In this document: positions 53,164-61,363 of the stretch, piece after piece
Numbering within the stretch: the stretch's first letter is position 1
Layout of the letters: every line of letters starts with the position of its first letter
DNA from: PKWO01 sp036384915
GTDB lineage: Bacteria > Pseudomonadota > Gammaproteobacteria > Burkholderiales > Burkholderiaceae_D
NCBI GenBank assembly: GCA_036384915.1
Contig: DASVLJ010000062.1
Span: forward strand, 248,001-312,000
Direction: 5' to 3'
Length of the DNA: 64,000 nt
Notes under the pieces: model-generated
Database searches by the model: none
Seen by the model: the letters and a program-made list of their open reading frames with translations, nothing else
Told to the model about the DNA's origin: nothing
Translations under genes and position numbers: made by a program

Positions 53164-54267
53164 TTAAGGAACAATGATTTGCTTGCGGTACCACTCGTGG
53201 AAGTGCTGCATGCCATCTTCCATCGGTGATTGGTAGGGCCCGGCATCGTTCATGCCGCGATCCATCAGGATACGGCGTCCGGCATCCATGCGCAGGGCGA
53301 TTTCGTCGTCTTCGATGGCGGTTTCCATATAGGCGGCGCGCTCGGCCTCGACGAAATCGCGCTCGAACAGCACGATTTCCTCGGGGTAGTAGAACTCGAC
53401 CACGTTGGTGGTTTTTTGCGGCCCGGTCGGATGCAGCGTCGATACCACCAGCACGTGCGGATACCACTCCACCATGATGTTGGGGTAGAGCGTCAACCAG
53501 ATCGCGCCGAAGGGCGGCGCCTCGCCGTTACGGAACTTCAGCACCTGTTCGTGCCATTTCTGGTATACCGGGCTGCCCGACTTGGCCAGCGCCTTGTTCA
53601 CGCCCACGGTTTGCACGCTGTAGTGTTCACCGAATTCCCAGCGCAGGTCCTCGCACGAGACGAAGCCGCCCAGGCCCGGATGGAAGGGCTCGACGTGATA
53701 ATCCTCGAGGTAGACCTCGATGAACGTCTTCCAGTTGTAGTCGCACTCGTGCACTTCGATGTGATCGAGCATGTAGCCGGAAAAGTCGAGGTCCTTCGCC
53801 ACGCCGAGCTTGGCCATGACGGACGCGACGTCGAAGCGGTTCTTTTCGAACAGCAAGCCATTCCAGTTCTGCAGCGGCGTGCGCGGCAGGTTCAGGCACG
53901 GCGTGGCTTCGAAATGCGGCGCGCCGATCAATTCGCCCTTCAGGTCGTAAGTCCAGCGGTGCAGCGGACAGACGATGTTGCGGGCATGGCCGCGGCCATC
54001 GAACATCTTGGCCTGACGGTGGCGGCACACGTTTGACATCAGCTCGATGCCTTGTGCGCTGCGCACGAGCATGCGGCCTTCTTTTTCCGATGCCAGTGCG
54101 GCGTAATCGCCGACATTGGGCACCATCAATTCATGGCCGACGTAACGCGGGCCGTTTTGGAAAACCTGTTGGATTTCCTGTTTCAACAGTTGCTCGTCGA
54201 AATAGACGTTGACTGGAAGTTGCGCGGTGGAGCGCGTGAACTTGGCAATATTCGCCAGATCGGACAT
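53164..54267 (-). CDS. Rieske aromatic ring-hydroxylating dioxygenase-type alpha subunit
   Basis: The 367-residue protein has an N-terminal Rieske domain with the 2Fe-2S ligands in CRHRQ and CPLHRW (about residues 81 and 99-102), and a C-terminal catalytic domain with the iron histidines in LEDYHVEPFHPGL. No beta subunit, ferredoxin or reductase is adjacent, so it is likely a single-component-type oxygenase using general electron carriers. The substrate is unknown. It is divergent from xseB-ispA-dxs. Confidence 0.9.
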   Translation of the reverse strand: MSDLANIAKFTRSTAQLPVNVYFDEQLLKQEIQQVFQNGPRYVGHELMVPNVGDYAALASEKEGRMLVRSAQGIELMSNVCRHRQAKMFDGRGHARNIVCPLHRWTYDLKGELIGAPHFEATPCLNLPRTPLQNWNGLLFEKNRFDVASVMAKLGVAKDLDFSGYMLDHIEVHECDYNWKTFIEVYLEDYHVEPFHPGLGGFVSCEDLRWEFGEHYSVQTVGVNKALAKSGSPVYQKWHEQVLKFRNGEAPPFGAIWLTLYPNIMVEWYPHVLVVSTLHPTGPQKTTNVVEFYYPEEIVLFERDFVEAERAAYMETAIEDDEIALRMDAGRRILMDRGMNDAGPYQSPMEDGMQHFHEWYRKQIIVP

Positions 54268-54613
54268 CCCTACCCCCCAAATTAATTTTCACCAACCTAA
54301 GAGAGAAAGAATCCGTAAATACCTATGTTCAAACGAGATGAAGAGGGAATTTCGGACAGAACTGCGGATTATACCCCAGCCGCCAAGGAATGGGGGTAAG
54401 TATTTGAGTTTTATAAGGAAAATCGGATTGAAAATCGTATATACGATTTTTTCTGCACGCCGTGCCAGCGCGAAGCGCGCACGATGCCACCGGTAGATTG
54501 CTCGATTGATAACTTATTTGTCGGATTGGCGCATCGTTCGAGGGGCGGCTCCACGGCCTTGCCGGCATGGCCGCAGATGGTTTGATCTAAAATATCGGGC
54601 TACACTCAAGAAT
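54268..54613. other. Divergent intergenic region with AT-rich palindrome
   Basis: This 346-base region holds the promoters of the dioxygenase and xseB genes. A TATAAT -10 for the minus strand is seen at 54368-54373. A perfect 20-base palindrome, AAAATCGTAT and its mirror (54431-54450), could be an operator. Near xseB a TAAAAT element lies at about 54594. No gene is seen. Confidence 0.55.
54431..54450. promoter_or_regulatory. Perfect 20-base palindrome, candidate operator
   Basis: The arms AAAATCGTAT/ATACGATTTT resemble binding sites of GntR/FCD-type regulators (ATCGTATACGAT-like). Six T residues follow on the plus strand, so a weak terminator is another reading. Confidence 0.45.
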
Positions 54614-54880
54614 ATGGATCGTATGGCAAAGAAACAAGCAGGCGCGGACGTGGGCGCAACTGCGTCGCCGACCTTCGAAGAGGCCATGGCCGAATTGCAA
54701 CAGCTCGTGGCGCAAATGGAGGCCGGCGAACTGGCATTGGAAGCGTCGATCACCGCCTACAAGCGCGGCTCGGAACTGGTCAAGTTTTGCCAATCGCAAC
54801 TCGACAAGGTTGAAGGCCAGATCAAGATCCTGGAAGGCGAGATGCTGAAGCCGTTCGCTGTGGAAGAGGCGGACGAATGA
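54614..54880 (+). CDS. xseB: Exodeoxyribonuclease VII small subunit
   Basis: This 88-residue helical protein pairs with XseA in the single-strand exonuclease VII. The core SPTFEEAMAELQQLVAQMEAG and LEASITAYKRGSELVKFCQ are typical. ATG codons at 54614 and 54623 are both possible starts. Its stop overlaps the ispA start (ATGA). Confidence 0.95.
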   Translation: MDRMAKKQAGADVGATASPTFEEAMAELQQLVAQMEAGELALEASITAYKRGSELVKFCQSQLDKVEGQIKILEGEMLKPFAVEEADE

Positions 54881-55770
54881 CAGATTTTGCCCAATGGATG
54901 AAAACGGTGCAGGGCCGCATGGAGCAGGCGCTGGCCGATTACCTGCCCGGCACTGGCACGGTTCCGGCCAGGCTGCATGAAGCGATGCGCTATGCCAGCA
55001 CGGACGGCGGCAAGCGCGTACGTCCCCTGCTGGTTTTCGCCGCCGGCGAATTGTTCTCCGCCCACCCGGCCGCGCTGGCGCGCGCCGGTGCCGCCGTGGA
55101 AATGATTCACGCCTATTCGCTGGTGCATGACGACATGCCCTGCATGGACGACGATGCGCTGCGCCGCGGCAAGCCCACGGTGCACGTCAAGTATGATGAG
55201 GCCACGGCCCTGCTGGTTGGCGACGCGCTGCAATCGCAAGCCTTCATCGTGCTCTCGGCGCAGGATGAGGGTATGCCGGAGCCGGCACGGCAATTGGCCC
55301 TGGTGCGCCTGCTGGCCGAAGCCTCGGGTTCGCTCGGCATGTGCGGCGGCCAAGCCATCGATCTGGCCAGCGTGGGCATCGCGCTCGCGCGCGGGGAATT
55401 GGAGCAGATGCACCGCATGAAGACCGGCGCCTTGCTGCGCGCCTCCGTGCTGCTCGGTGCCTGGTGCGGCAAAAGCCTGAGTGCGGACGAAATCGCCGCG
55501 CTCGACCGTTATTCCGCCGCCATCGGCCTGGCGTTCCAGGTGGTGGACGACATACTCGATGCGACCGAAGATTCGGCCGCGCTGGGCAAGACGGCCGGCA
55601 AGGACGCGGCCGACAACAAGCCGACCTACGTCTCCATCCTTGGCCTGGAAGCGTCGAAGACATTGGCCGAAACCTTGCGCGGCGACGCCCACCGCGCAGT
55701 CGAACAGTTCGGCGGCAAGGCGCAACGCCTGCGCGAATTGGCTGATTTGATTGTGCAGCGGAAGGCATAG
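54877..55770 (+). CDS. ispA: Farnesyl diphosphate synthase
   Basis: The 297-residue prenyltransferase makes farnesyl diphosphate. The first aspartate-rich motif is DDMPCMDDD and the second is DDILD, with KRVRPLLV and KTAGKDAADNKPTYVS nearby. It overlaps xseB and precedes dxs by 5 bases, so the isoprenoid genes form one operon. Confidence 0.97.
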   Translation: MTDFAQWMKTVQGRMEQALADYLPGTGTVPARLHEAMRYASTDGGKRVRPLLVFAAGELFSAHPAALARAGAAVEMIHAYSLVHDDMPCMDDDALRRGKPTVHVKYDEATALLVGDALQSQAFIVLSAQDEGMPEPARQLALVRLLAEASGSLGMCGGQAIDLASVGIALARGELEQMHRMKTGALLRASVLLGAWCGKSLSADEIAALDRYSAAIGLAFQVVDDILDATEDSAALGKTAGKDAADNKPTYVSILGLEASKTLAETLRGDAHRAVEQFGGKAQRLRELADLIVQRKA

Positions 55771-55775
55771 TTAAC

Positions 55776-57644
55776 ATGGATTTACTCAAGAAGATCAACG
55801 CCCCGAAGGACTTGCGCCAACTGCCGCGACAGCAATTGAATGCGCTGGCCGACGAATTGCGCCAATACGTGCTCGAATCGGTGTCGCAGACCGGCGGCCA
55901 CCTTTCGTCCAATCTCGGCACGGTCGAATTGACCATCGCCCTGCACTACGTGTTCAACACGCCGGAAGACCGCATCGTGTGGGATGTGGGCCATCAAACC
56001 TATCCGCACAAGATCCTGACCGGCCGGCGCGACAAGATGCCGGTGCTGCGCCAGTACAACGGCATCTCGGGCTTCCCGCGCCGCAGCGAAAGCGAATACG
56101 ACACCTTCGGCACGGCCCACTCCTCGACCTCGATCTCGGCCGCGCTCGGCATGGCCCTGGCCGCCAAGACCAAGGGCGAAGACCGCCACGCCATCGCCGT
56201 GATCGGCGACGGCGCGATGACGGCCGGCATGGCCTTTGAAGCGATGAACAACGCCGGCGTCTACGACGACATCAACCTGCTCGTGATCCTGAACGACAAC
56301 GACATGTCGATCTCGCCGCCCGTGGGCGCCTTGAACCGCTACCTGGCACGCCTGATGTCGGGCAAGTTCTACGCCGCCGCCAAGAACGTGGGCAAGAGCG
56401 TGTTGCCCGGCCCCATGCTAGAGTTCGCCAAGCGCCTCGAAGAACATGCCAAGGGCATGGTGGTGCCGGCCACCATGTTCGAGGAATTTGGCTTCAACTA
56501 CGTCGGCCCGATCGACGGCCACGACCTCGAATCGCTGGTGCCGACGCTGCAAAACCTCAAGAAGCTCAGCGGACCGCAATTCCTGCACGTGGTGACCAAG
56601 AAAGGCCAGGGCTACAAGCTGGCCGAGGCCGACCCCGTGCTCTATCACGGCCCCGGCAAATTCAACCCGGCCGAAGGCATCAAGCCGCCGGCCACGCCGC
56701 CCAAGAAGACGTACACGCAAGTATTCGGCGAGTGGTTGTGCGACATGGGCGCGGCAGACCAGCGCCTGATCGGCATCACCCCGGCCATGCGCGAAGGCTC
56801 GGGCATGGTGGCATTCGAAAAAGCCTTCCCCGACCGCTATTACGACGTCGGCATCGCCGAACAGCACGCCGTCACCTTCGCCGCCGGTTTGGCGTGCGAA
56901 GGCTTGAAACCCGTCGTGGCGATCTACTCGACCTTCCTGCAGCGCGGCTACGACCAATTGATCCACGACGTGGCCCTGCAAAACCTCGACGTGACCTTCG
57001 CGCTGGACCGCGCCGGCCTGGTCGGCGCCGACGGCGCCACGCATGCCGGCAATTACGACATGGCTTACCTGCGCTGCATCCCCAACATGGCCGTGATTGC
57101 GCCGTCGGATGAAAACGAATGCCGCAAGCTGCTCTCTACCGCCTTCCATCATGCAGGCCCGGTGGCCGTGCGCTATCCGCGCGGTTCCGGCACTGGCGCC
57201 GCAATTGAGCCCGGCTTGGCTACGCTACCCTGGGGCAAGGGCGAACTCCGCAGCAACGGGAAGAGCATCGCCATCCTCGCCTTCGGCACCATGGTGGCGC
57301 CTAGCCTGAAGGCGGCGGAAGAATTGAACGCCACCGTGGCCGACATGCGCTTCGTCAAGCCGCTGGACGTGGAATTGGTCAAGCAATTGGCGCAAAGCCA
57401 CGATGCCATCGTGACGGTGGAAGAGGGCGCCATCATGGGCGGCGCGGGTGCTGCCGTGGCGGAAGCGCTGGCGGAAGCCGGCATCGTCAAGCCCTTGCTG
57501 CATCTTGGCTTGCCGGACAAGTTCATCGACCAAGGAGATTGCGCGCAATTGCTGGCCCTGTGTGGGCTCGACACTGCGGGCATTGCGGCTTCCATCAAAA
57601 AGCGCTTTGGTACGGGGGGGGCGCGCTTGGTGGTCAACAACTAA
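55776..57644 (+). CDS. dxs: 1-deoxy-D-xylulose-5-phosphate synthase
   Basis: This 622-residue TPP enzyme condenses pyruvate and glyceraldehyde 3-phosphate, the first step of the MEP pathway, and also supplies ThiG. The TPP site is GDGAMTAGMAFEAMNNAG with the NDNDMSISPPVG loop, and the transketolase-like middle domain has DVGIAEQHAVTFAAG. The length is normal. It ends the xseB-ispA-dxs operon. Confidence 0.98.
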   Translation: MDLLKKINAPKDLRQLPRQQLNALADELRQYVLESVSQTGGHLSSNLGTVELTIALHYVFNTPEDRIVWDVGHQTYPHKILTGRRDKMPVLRQYNGISGFPRRSESEYDTFGTAHSSTSISAALGMALAAKTKGEDRHAIAVIGDGAMTAGMAFEAMNNAGVYDDINLLVILNDNDMSISPPVGALNRYLARLMSGKFYAAAKNVGKSVLPGPMLEFAKRLEEHAKGMVVPATMFEEFGFNYVGPIDGHDLESLVPTLQNLKKLSGPQFLHVVTKKGQGYKLAEADPVLYHGPGKFNPAEGIKPPATPPKKTYTQVFGEWLCDMGAADQRLIGITPAMREGSGMVAFEKAFPDRYYDVGIAEQHAVTFAAGLACEGLKPVVAIYSTFLQRGYDQLIHDVALQNLDVTFALDRAGLVGADGATHAGNYDMAYLRCIPNMAVIAPSDENECRKLLSTAFHHAGPVAVRYPRGSGTGAAIEPGLATLPWGKGELRSNGKSIAILAFGTMVAPSLKAAEELNATVADMRFVKPLDVELVKQLAQSHDAIVTVEEGAIMGGAGAAVAEALAEAGIVKPLLHLGLPDKFIDQGDCAQLLALCGLDTAGIAASIKKRFGTGGARLVVNN

Positions 57645-57660
57645 GCAATCTCGGCGACGC

Positions 57661-58356
57661 ATGCGCGGGCTGACGCTGCTGTTACCCGATAAGCCCGACC
57701 CGGAGCGCGATGCGGTAGCAGATGCCTGGGTTGCGGCAGGCGGCAAGGCTGAGCGGATAGGGCGCTTCTGGGAGCCTCCTGCCTATGATGCACAAACGGT
57801 GCGGCTCTACGGCAACGATACTTTTTGCCTGGTGCTGGCGCAAAAGCTTGGGCTGGAATTGGTTTCACCGCCCGACGATCTCCTGCTCTTGCTGCCTGAA
57901 GTGTTCGTCAAGCGTGGCCTTCAGGTTTCAACGCTAGCAGATGCTGCCACGCTGGCCTACCCGGCTTTCATAAAGCCGCTTGTTCCCAAATTGTTTAAGG
58001 CTGCCGTCTATCGTGAGCTGGCGGACCTGCTTGCGGAGTGCAAAGGTTTGGGGGGCGACACGGTTTTTTTGATATCCGAGATCGTCGTATTTGAATCCGA
58101 AGTGCGCGCTTTCGTGCTGCAGGGCCGCGTGCTCGATGTGGCGGTCTACGAAGGGCGAGCGGATCTGAATGATGCGCTCGCATTTGCTAATGCGGTAGCA
58201 AAGCAAGGAAGCCTTTCGCCCGCATGTGTCGTTGATGTCGGATGGATTGCTGGACGAGGTTGGGCCGTCATTGAAGCGAACGCGGCATGGGGTGCCGGCT
58301 TAAACGGCTGCAGTGCAGTGAGCGTTTTGCCTGCAATCGCTGCGGCTAGTTTGTAG
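57661..58356 (+). CDS. ATP-grasp domain protein (DUF4343-like)
   Basis: The 231-residue protein shows an ATP-grasp-like pattern: AYPAFIKPLVPKLFKA for the first lysine strand, FLISEIVVFESEVRAFVLQGRV, and WAVIEANAAWGAGLNGC near the C-terminus with metal-binding residues. Characterised relatives modify peptides or link amino acids; the substrate here is unknown. It starts 16 bases after dxs, so it may share that transcript. Confidence 0.75.
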   Translation: MRGLTLLLPDKPDPERDAVADAWVAAGGKAERIGRFWEPPAYDAQTVRLYGNDTFCLVLAQKLGLELVSPPDDLLLLLPEVFVKRGLQVSTLADAATLAYPAFIKPLVPKLFKAAVYRELADLLAECKGLGGDTVFLISEIVVFESEVRAFVLQGRVLDVAVYEGRADLNDALAFANAVAKQGSLSPACVVDVGWIAGRGWAVIEANAAWGAGLNGCSAVSVLPAIAAASL

Positions 58357-58420
58357 CCTGCAAGGCCGAAAAGCGCAACGCCTTTCGCCGTATATTTACA
58401 AAGCTTTTCCGCCCTACTTG

Positions 58421-58975
58421 CTAACGAGATTTGTATTGCCCGTCTCGTTGCATCGTTTCAACGGTGTGAAAAACGTTGGATATGAAATCATATTGGTGAT
58501 TGTCAATTCTCTTTTGAACTACCGCATATGGAAATGACATGACTTCGACTTTTTTGCTGCGAACCGCGAACTCCGTGCCGTATTTATCCGTGACTTCTAC
58601 CCATTCCATGTTCAAGTCCGCCGCACATTTGTTCCCAAGATAACTGCCGAGCATTTGCGTTACTTCCGCTTCCGAAAATTTTCTCTCTTGGGATACCTGC
58701 CACGCACGAAATGCATGGTCGTAGTCCTTTAGGTTCGGTGTTTGTATTTTGGGAAAATAGTATTTCACGAAATCAAGGGCCATTTGCGATTGTGCTTCGA
58801 TGTTGCTTAATTCCCGTTGATTTAAGATGCGAATCTTCTGCGGACTAGGGTCGACCGTTGTAACGGTGTTTTTTATGATTTCACCGTCGGGGAGTTTGAT
58901 CTCCTGGGTATGTGGATCGGCAGCCGCAGCTACACCAGTCCAAAATATCAAGATTGAGATGAAAGGGAGCTTCAC
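58421..58975 (-). CDS. AT-rich gene for an unknown exported protein
   Basis: The 184-residue protein has a short signal peptide (cleaved near VAAA, residue 18) and a mature part with no family I recognise. The start appears to be a GTG at 58975. The sequence is clearly more AT-rich than its neighbours and uses codons rare elsewhere in the window, which suggests recent acquisition. It stands alone between the ATP-grasp gene and the cobalamin gene. Confidence 0.7.
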   Translation of the reverse strand: MKLPFISILIFWTGVAAAADPHTQEIKLPDGEIIKNTVTTVDPSPQKIRILNQRELSNIEAQSQMALDFVKYYFPKIQTPNLKDYDHAFRAWQVSQERKFSEAEVTQMLGSYLGNKCAADLNMEWVEVTDKYGTEFAVRSKKVEVMSFPYAVVQKRIDNHQYDFISNVFHTVETMQRDGQYKSR

Positions 58976-59027
58976 GTGTAATTCCAGAGTAATGTGCTGG
59001 GGCTGTTGGGCTGCTACCTAAGCTAGA

Positions 59028-59591
59028 CTATTCGAGAGTATCTCGCTTACGCTCTTTCTCCCACAATACGTCGCTACCACCCGCAAACCGATTCAACACC
59101 CGCGACAGCACAAACAGCAAATCCGACAAGCGGTTCATATACTGCCGTGGCGCATCGTTGATCGTTTCCGCTTTGCCCAGGCTCACGATGCTGCGTTCAG
59201 CACGGCGGCACACCGTGCGGCATACGTGCGACACAGCGGCTGCGCGCGAGCCGCCGGGCAGGATGAAGTCCTTCAGGGGTTCCAGATCGGCATTGTATTT
59301 TTCCAGCAAGCCGTCGAGCCTTGCCACCTGCACCTCGGTGATCAGCGAGTAGCCGGGAATGCACAGCTCGCCGCCCATGTCGAACAAGTCGTGCTGGATC
59401 GAAATCAATTCTTCGCGCAGCGCCTGCGGCAAGTCTTCGCACAGCAGCATGCCGATTTGCGAATTCAATTCGTCGACGTCGCCCATGGCGTGCACGCGCA
59501 GGCTGTCCTTGTCGGTGCGGCTGCCGTCGCCCAGGCCGGTGGTGCCCTTGTCGCCGGTGCGAGTGGCGATTTTAGATAATCTGTTGCCCAT
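59028..59591 (-). CDS. Cob(I)alamin adenosyltransferase, PduO type
   Basis: The 187-residue enzyme adds the adenosyl group to cobalamin. The ATP-binding N-terminus ATRTGDKGTTGLGDGSR, the DVDELNSQIG helix and the SHVCRTVCRRAERS and MNRLSDLLFVLSR motifs identify the PduO-type family. The ATG at 59591 begins MGNRLSKI. It is a single gene; no other cobalamin gene is present. Confidence 0.94.
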   Translation of the reverse strand: MGNRLSKIATRTGDKGTTGLGDGSRTDKDSLRVHAMGDVDELNSQIGMLLCEDLPQALREELISIQHDLFDMGGELCIPGYSLITEVQVARLDGLLEKYNADLEPLKDFILPGGSRAAAVSHVCRTVCRRAERSIVSLGKAETINDAPRQYMNRLSDLLFVLSRVLNRFAGGSDVLWEKERKRDTLE

Positions 59592-59915
59592 GATGGTGCT
59601 TGGTTTGTTGGGGGAAAGTTCGAGGATACCTCATTCGTTCTACATAGGTGTGCTTTTAACCCGTCATTCCCGCGCATCGGATGGCCGCCCGGCGGAGTCC
59701 ACATTAAATCCGCTTCCGGTGGCGCTACATTGCCCACAAATGCGGCCATTAGCTTGGAACCCCTCTCCCGCAGGCGGGAGAGGGGAGTTTGTATTGCGCC
59801 GGCTCGTGGGTAACGATTTCCGCCTTCGTGGGAACGACAAGCTGAAGTCGGCGGGTTGAGGTCGCTACTGTCTTTTCGCCAAGGTAGTAAAATCGAAGCA
59901 AACACGGAGACAGGC
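59592..59915. repeat. Intergenic region with two kinds of palindromic repeat
   Basis: The 324-base gap upstream of the dehydrogenase gene contains a short palindrome (59758-59789, ACCCCTCTCCCGC mirrored) related to the thiS-thiG repeat. A CGTCATTCCCGCG segment (about 59662) has a partial inverted partner near 59829 (CGTGGGAACGAC). No gene is seen. The dehydrogenase promoter would lie at the right end, near GTAAAAT at 59887. Confidence 0.65.
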
Positions 59916-61325
59916 ATGAATCATCCATCCCCGCCGGCCGGACGTGCGTTGCCCGAGGAATTCACGGCGGCGCTTTCGGCCATGTTCGGCGAGCGTTTTA
60001 CAACCAAGGAAGCCGTGCGTGCGCATCACGGGCGCGACGAGTCGTTTTACGACCCCATGCCGCCCGACGCCGTTCTGTATGCGCTCTCTACCGAGGAAGT
60101 CGCGTCCGCCGTGGCGCTGTGCCGCGCGCATCGCGTGCCGGTGATCGCGTTCGGCGCTGGTACCTCGCTCGAAGGCCATGTGCTGGCGCCCGCGGGCGGC
60201 TTGACCATCGATCTGTCGGAAATGAACCAGGTCGTGGCGTTGCATGCGGAAGACCTGACCGTCACCGTGCAGGCCGGGGTGACGCGCAAGCAGTTGAATG
60301 CGGAGATCAAGGATAGCGGGCTGTTTTTCCCCATCGACCCCGGCGCCGATGCCACCTTGGGCGGCATGGCCGCCACGCGCGCCTCGGGCACGAATGCGGT
60401 GCGCTACGGCACCATGCGCGAAAACACGCTGGCCTTGACGGTGGTGACGGCCGACGGGCGCATCGTCAAGACCGGCACGCGGGCGCGCAAGTCTTCTGCC
60501 GGGTACGATCTGACGCGCCTGTTCGTCGGCAGCGAAGGCACGCTGGGCATCGTCACGGAAGTGACGGTGAAACTCTATCCGCTGCCCGAAGCGGTGTCGG
60601 CGGCAATCTGTTCCTTCCCCGGCACGGCGGAAGCGGTCAAGGCCGTGATCGAAACGATACAGATGGGCGTGCCCGTGGCGCGCGTCGAATTCCTCGACGA
60701 GAACGGCGTCAAGGCCATCAATGCGCGCGACAAGCTCGGCTTGCCCGAGCAAACCCTGCTGCTGTTCGAATTCCACGGCAGCGCAGCCGGTGTCGAGGAG
60801 CAGGCGCAAACGGTGCAGGAAATCGCTGCCGGCCACAACGCCATCGGCTTTCAATGGGCGACGACCCCCGAAGAGCGCACACGGCTTTGGGCCGCGCGCC
60901 ACAATGCCTATTTTGCGCTGCTGCTCATGCGCCCGGGTTGCCGCGCCATTTCCACCGATTGCTGCGTGCCGATCTCGCGCCTGGCGGAATGCATCCTCGA
61001 TACCAAGGCCGATTGCGAAAAAAACGGGATCGTCTATTCCATCATCGGCCACGTCGGCGACGGCAACTTCCACGTGCTGATGATGATAGACCCGAACGAT
61101 CCGGCTGACGTGGCAAGGGCTGAAGCCATCAATGCGCGCCTGGTGTCGCGCGCGCTGGAGATGGACGGCACTTGCACCGGCGAGCACGGCGTGGGCATGC
61201 ACAAGATGGATTTCCTCAAGCAGGAGCATGGCGAAGATGCCTTGGCCCTGATGCGCAGCCTGAAGCATGCGCTCGATCCCGGCAACCTGTTCAATCCTGG
61301 CAAGATCGTAAAATGGGACGCATAA
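59916..61325 (+). CDS. FAD-linked D-lactate dehydrogenase-like oxidase (cytochrome type)
   Basis: The 469-residue flavoprotein has a FAD-binding PCMH domain (about 50-230; VIAFGAGTSLEGH, DPGADATLGGMAATRASG) and a C-terminal oxidase domain with HVGDGNFHVLMM and GTCTGEHGVGMHK. It fits D-lactate dehydrogenase (cytochrome) better than GlcD, but the substrate is inferred. The ATG follows ACGGAG. Its stop is in the first of three 12-base repeats and overlaps a short ORF (TAATG). Confidence 0.9.
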   Translation: MNHPSPPAGRALPEEFTAALSAMFGERFTTKEAVRAHHGRDESFYDPMPPDAVLYALSTEEVASAVALCRAHRVPVIAFGAGTSLEGHVLAPAGGLTIDLSEMNQVVALHAEDLTVTVQAGVTRKQLNAEIKDSGLFFPIDPGADATLGGMAATRASGTNAVRYGTMRENTLALTVVTADGRIVKTGTRARKSSAGYDLTRLFVGSEGTLGIVTEVTVKLYPLPEAVSAAICSFPGTAEAVKAVIETIQMGVPVARVEFLDENGVKAINARDKLGLPEQTLLLFEFHGSAAGVEEQAQTVQEIAAGHNAIGFQWATTPEERTRLWAARHNAYFALLLMRPGCRAISTDCCVPISRLAECILDTKADCEKNGIVYSIIGHVGDGNFHVLMMIDPNDPADVARAEAINARLVSRALEMDGTCTGEHGVGMHKMDFLKQEHGEDALALMRSLKHALDPGNLFNPGKIVKWDA

Positions 61326-61348
61326 TGGAACGCATATTGGGACGCATA
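61313..61348 (+). repeat. Three tandem 12-base repeats
   Basis: ATGGGACGCATA, ATGGAACGCATA and TTGGGACGCATA follow one another without gaps (61313-61348) at the junction between the dehydrogenase gene and glcD. The first contains the end of the upstream gene. Confidence 0.8.
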
Positions 61349-61363
61349 AGCGGGCAAGCATGA
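61325..61363 (+). CDS. Possible 12-residue bridging ORF
   Basis: An ATG overlapping the upstream stop (TAATG) opens a 12-codon frame, MERILGRISGQA, whose TGA overlaps the glcD start (ATGA). It lies on the 12-base repeats. It could couple translation of the two flanking genes; whether the peptide matters is unknown. Confidence 0.4.
   Translation: MERILGRISGQA

Noticed and set aside
59865..61361. 498-codon frame antisense to the FAD dehydrogenase
   Set aside because: It is a shadow of a well-defined flavoprotein gene.
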